A DNA stretch of 7,607 nucleotides, taken from Microbacteriaceae bacterium (lineage in GTDB: Bacteria > Actinomycetota > Actinomycetes > Actinomycetales > Microbacteriaceae). The notes beneath the pieces are model-generated. The model was not told where the DNA came from, did no database searches, and was given only the letters and a program-made list of their open reading frames with translations. The translations under genes and the position numbers were made by a program. Shown piece by piece: positions 4,921 through 7,607 of this stretch (position 1 is its first letter; the number at the start of each line of letters is the position of its first letter). The stretch is from assembly GCA_025464125.1 (NCBI GenBank), contig JAODLU010000345.1:1-7607 (forward strand), given 5' to 3'.

Positions 4921-6246
4921 GTGTTCAGAGCCGTAGCGCGGATCTTCCGCACCCCGGATCTTCGCCGCAAGATCGGGTTTACGCTCGGCATGGTTGCGTT
5001 GTTCCGGCTGGGGTCGTTCATCCCCTCGCCATTCGTCAACTTCGGCAACGTGCAGACGTGTCTCGCCGCGAACTCGGGCACCTCGGGGCTGTACGAGCTC
5101 GTCAACCTCTTCAGCGGTGGCGCCCTTCTCCAGCTGTCGATCTTCGCGCTCGGCATCATGCCGTACATCACGGCGTCGATCATCGTGCAGCTGCTGCGTG
5201 TGGTCATCCCACACTTCGACACCCTCTACAAAGAGGGCCAGTCCGGCCAGGCCCGTCTGACCCAGTACACCCGTTACCTCACCATCGGCCTCGGCATCCT
5301 GCAGTCGACCACACTGATCACGGTCGCCAGGAGCGGTGCGCTCTTCCCGAGCTCGACCGGCACGCCCGAGTGCTCTGCGCTCATCACGAACTCTGCCTGG
5401 TACGCCATCCTGCTGATGGTCATCACGATGACAGCCGGAACCGGCCTCATCATGTGGATGGGCGAGCTCATCACCGAGCGCGGCATCGGCAACGGAATGT
5501 CGCTCCTCATCTTCACCTCGATCGCCGCACGCTTCCCCGGCTCGCTCTGGGCCATCAAGGAGTCGAAGGGCTGGGAGATCTTCTTCGCAGTGCTCGCGAT
5601 GGGAATCGTGATCATGGGCCTTGTCGTGTTCGTGGAGCAATCGCAGAGACGAATACCCGTGCAATACGCCAAACGCATGGTTGGGCGGCGAACGTACGGT
5701 GGCAACAACACCTACATCCCGATCAAGGTCAACATGGCCGGTGTTGTGCCCGTCATCTTCGCGTCGTCGTTGCTCTACCTGCCCGCCCTCATCGCACAGT
5801 TCAACCAGCCCGCCGCAGGCAAGGTCGCAGCGCCGTGGGTCACCTGGATCTCGGACAACCTCCGTTCGGGCGATAACCCGCTCTACATGCTGATGTACTT
5901 CCTGCTCATCGTCGGCTTCACCTACTTCTACGTAGCGATTACCTTCAACCCCGAAGAGGTCGCCGACAACATGAAGAAGTACGGCGGGTTCATCCCCGGC
6001 ATTCGTGCTGGCCGTCCGACCGCGGAATACCTCGACTACGTGCTGACGCGAGTGACCCTTCCCGGTTCGCTCTATCTCGGAATCATCGCTCTCGTGCCGC
6101 TCTTCGCCCTCAGCGCCTTCGGTGCGAACCAGAACTTCCCGTTCGGTGGGGCGAGCATCCTGATCATCGTGGGTGTCGGGCTCGAAACCGTGAAGCAGAT
6201 CGACTCGCAGCTGCAGCAGCGCCACTACGAAGGTCTCCTCCGTTGA
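4921..6246 (+). CDS. secY: Protein translocase subunit SecY
   Basis: SecY is the channel subunit of the SecYEG translocon in the cytoplasmic membrane; it exports unfolded proteins with SecA and inserts membrane proteins co-translationally. From GTG 4921 the protein is 441 residues, starting [20 protein letters not shown], a typical actinobacterial start. Ten hydrophobic segments can be placed: TM1 ~17-36, plug and TM2 ~56-98, TM3 ~115-136, TM4 ~157-180, TM5 ~190-205, TM6 ~217-238, TM7 ~271-292, TM8 ~321-342, TM9 ~381-400 and TM10 ~408-424. SecY hallmarks are [20 protein letters not shown] (60-79), [14 protein letters not shown], the cytoplasmic loop [16 protein letters not shown] (242-257) that binds SecA and the ribosome, and [20 protein letters not shown]. 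Codons 240-257 form a rare-codon cluster. The stop overlaps the adk start by 4 nt. Confidence 0.98.
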   Translation: MFRAVARIFRTPDLRRKIGFTLGMVALFRLGSFIPSPFVNFGNVQTCLAANSGTSGLYELVNLFSGGALLQLSIFALGIMPYITASIIVQLLRVVIPHFDTLYKEGQSGQARLTQYTRYLTIGLGILQSTTLITVARSGALFPSSTGTPECSALITNSAWYAILLMVITMTAGTGLIMWMGELITERGIGNGMSLLIFTSIAARFPGSLWAIKESKGWEIFFAVLAMGIVIMGLVVFVEQSQRRIPVQYAKRMVGRRTYGGNNTYIPIKVNMAGVVPVIFASSLLYLPALIAQFNQPAAGKVAAPWVTWISDNLRSGDNPLYMLMYFLLIVGFTYFYVAITFNPEEVADNMKKYGGFIPGIRAGRPTAEYLDYVLTRVTLPGSLYLGIIALVPLFALSAFGANQNFPFGGASILIIVGVGLETVKQIDSQLQQRHYEGLLR

Positions 6247-6830
6247 CGCGCCTCCTTATCGTCGGGCCTCCCGGGGCGGGTAAGGGCACGCAGTCGGCTC
6301 GGCTCACTTCGGCATACGGCATCCCGGCGATCGCTACGGGCGACATTTTTCGCTACAACATCGCGAACCAGACACCACTCGGCGTCGAGGTGAAGGCGAT
6401 TGTCGATGCCGGCGACTACGTTCCAGACTCGCTGACCAACGCGCTCATTGCCAGTCGCCTCGAAGAGGCAGACGCCGCCGACGGCTTTTTGCTCGACGGC
6501 TACCCGCGCACCCTCGAGCAGGTTGGGTTCCTCGATCGCCTGCTCGCTGCGAAGGGCCAGGCGCTCGACGCCGTCATCCAGCTGGTAGCCGACCAGGAAG
6601 AAGTGGTCGAACGCCTGCGTCACCGGGCGATCGAGCAGGGTCGGTCAGACGACACCGAAGAAGCGATCCGTCACCGCCAAGAGGTCTACGCGCGCGAGAC
6701 GTCACCGTTGATCGCCGTGTTCCAGCAGCGCGGCATCCTGATCGAGGTCGATGGCCTCGGCGAGATCGACGACATCACCAACCGCATCTCCGAAGCTCTA
6801 GTCGAGCGCGGCATCGTCACCACGGCATAG
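6243..6830 (+). CDS. adk: Adenylate kinase (short type)
   Basis: Adenylate kinase catalyses ATP + AMP <-> 2 ADP in the cytoplasm. The 195 residues contain the P-loop [10 protein letters not shown] (8-17), the AMP-site segment ATGDIFRYN (31-39), [11 protein letters not shown] (55-65), and the signature FLLDGYPRT (82-90; usually DGFPR). The short LID region includes [14 protein letters not shown] (124-137) and catalytic Arg residues around R134, R143 and R145. There is no Cys4 zinc LID insert; short-type enzymes are usual in Actinobacteria. The start is TTG 6243, overlapping the secY stop (TTGA), with GAAGG at 6229-6233, 9 nt upstream. It gives [11 protein letters not shown], matching the family N-terminus. 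No ATG or GTG in frame fits better. map follows after 25 nt. Placement after secY is the normal order. Confidence 0.97.
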   Translation: MTRLLIVGPPGAGKGTQSARLTSAYGIPAIATGDIFRYNIANQTPLGVEVKAIVDAGDYVPDSLTNALIASRLEEADAADGFLLDGYPRTLEQVGFLDRLLAAKGQALDAVIQLVADQEEVVERLRHRAIEQGRSDDTEEAIRHRQEVYARETSPLIAVFQQRGILIEVDGLGEIDDITNRISEALVERGIVTTA

Positions 6831-6855
6831 CTCGACACTCTGACGGTTTGGCACA

Positions 6856-7607
6856 GTGAAAGTTCGCAATAGCATCTACAAGACTGCAGACGAACTCCGC
6901 CTCATGGTCGCACCGGGTCTTGCGACTGCGGCTTCGCTCGCCGCAGTTCGCGAAGCCATCCGTCCGGGGATCTCCACTCTCGAACTCGACGCCATCGCTG
7001 AGCGCACCATCAGGGCCGCTGGTGGCGAACCCAACTTCATGCTCGTGCCGGGCTACCGCCACACGATCTGTTCGTCGGTGAACGAAGACGTCGTGCATGG
7101 CATCCCGGGTGGCCGCATCCTGTGCGCCGGTGACATAGTGTCCATCGACAGCGGTGCCCAGCTCGATGGGTGGAATGGCGACGCGGCAATCACCATCGTG
7201 CTGCCTGACGCCGGGCATCCACAGCTCGTTTCAGATCGCCAACTGCTGTCGGATGTCACCGAGCTCTCCCTCTGGCACGGAATAGCCGCACTGGCTTCAG
7301 CCACCCGGCTCGGCGAGGTCGGGGAGGCGATCGAGAGCTACATCGAGTCGCGTGGCAGCTTCGGCATCCTGGAGGACTACACGGGGCACGGCATCGGGCG
7401 CTCGATGCACGAAGACCCTCCGGTCTTCAACTACCGGGTTCGCGACCGCGGCCCGCAGGTGAAACCGGGGCTCGTCGTTGCGATCGAGCCGATGGTTACC
7501 GCCGGCGGCATCGACACCTTCACGCGGGACGACGACTGGACTGTGGCAACTGTTGACGGCTCTATGGCCGCCCACTGGGAGCACTCTGTGGCGGTGCATG
7601 CAGACGG
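6856..7607 (+). CDS. map: Type I methionine aminopeptidase (3' end cut off by window)
   Basis: This enzyme removes the initiator Met from nascent proteins at the ribosome exit. The frame is open from GTG 6856 to the end of the window, giving 250 residues (MKVRNSIYKTADELRLMVAPG...). All five expected metal ligands are present: D98 (SID), D109 (NGD), H178 (GHGIG), E211 (IEP) and E242 (WEH). The conserved H81 (VVHGIPGG) and H185 are also present. There is no N-terminal zinc-finger extension, so it is the short type Ia form. E. coli MAP is 264 residues, so only a short C-terminal piece is missing. No strong Shine-Dalgarno sequence is seen before GTG 6856. The only in-frame ATG nearby (codon 17) would cut into the first helix, so GTG is preferred. 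The first step after map is usually infA-rpmJ-rpsM, which is outside the window. Confidence 0.95.
   Translation, partial: MKVRNSIYKTADELRLMVAPGLATAASLAAVREAIRPGISTLELDAIAERTIRAAGGEPNFMLVPGYRHTICSSVNEDVVHGIPGGRILCAGDIVSIDSGAQLDGWNGDAAITIVLPDAGHPQLVSDRQLLSDVTELSLWHGIAALASATRLGEVGEAIESYIESRGSFGILEDYTGHGIGRSMHEDPPVFNYRVRDRGPQVKPGLVVAIEPMVTAGGIDTFTRDDDWTVATVDGSMAAHWEHSVAVHAD

Noticed and set aside
4894..6225. Long open frame on the - strand opposite secY (443 codons)
   Set aside because: It is a mirror of the secY codon bias. The product is full of Glu/Asp/His/Arg with no family resemblance, and no ribosome-binding site or promoter context.
1..7607. Novel defence, mobile or biosynthetic system
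   Set aside because: Every gene is a recognised core housekeeping gene in conserved order. No transposase, integrase, toxin-antitoxin, tRNA or attachment site is visible.

Overview
This window is a stretch of the conserved ribosomal-protein (S10/spc) region of a high-GC Gram-positive bacterium. All genes lie on the + strand. The order is rpsQ (5' cut) - rplN - rplX - rplE - rpsH - rplF - rplR - rpsE - rpmD - rplO - [169-nt gap] - secY - adk - map (3' cut). The strong G/C bias at third codon positions, the short-type adenylate kinase, and the wording of S17, S5 and SecY all point to Actinobacteria. My recollection of related sequences suggests Micrococcales, probably Microbacteriaceae; this is inference, not a database match.

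Positions 1-4751 encode small- and large-subunit ribosomal proteins. They are packed with 1- or 4-nt overlaps or gaps of 2-32 nt, as expected for one translationally coupled transcript. The one larger gap in this block (1697-1782) lies between rplE and rpsH, where many bacteria carry rpsN (S14). S14 is absent here and the gap holds a clean hairpin. Several of the proteins carry low-complexity tails. The most striking is a ~105-residue Ala/Lys/Pro-rich, histone-H1-like extension at the N-terminus of L15.

Positions 4752-4920 form the only sizeable intergenic region. It holds a 9-bp GC-rich hairpin that may be a terminator or attenuator, an overlapping perfect TTGACA box, a second hairpin and three short direct repeats. 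These suggest that secY-adk-map is partly uncoupled from the ribosomal genes and can be transcribed and regulated separately.

Positions 4921-7607 encode the SecY translocon channel, adenylate kinase and type I methionine aminopeptidase. All three appear to use non-ATG starts (GTG, TTG, GTG), and secY and adk overlap by 4 nt. Functionally the window couples ribosome assembly with protein export, nucleotide balance and N-terminal Met removal.

This is a housekeeping locus. I see no mobile element, CRISPR array, defence system or RNA gene. The points worth attention are lineage-specific decorations and regulatory structure rather than a new system.
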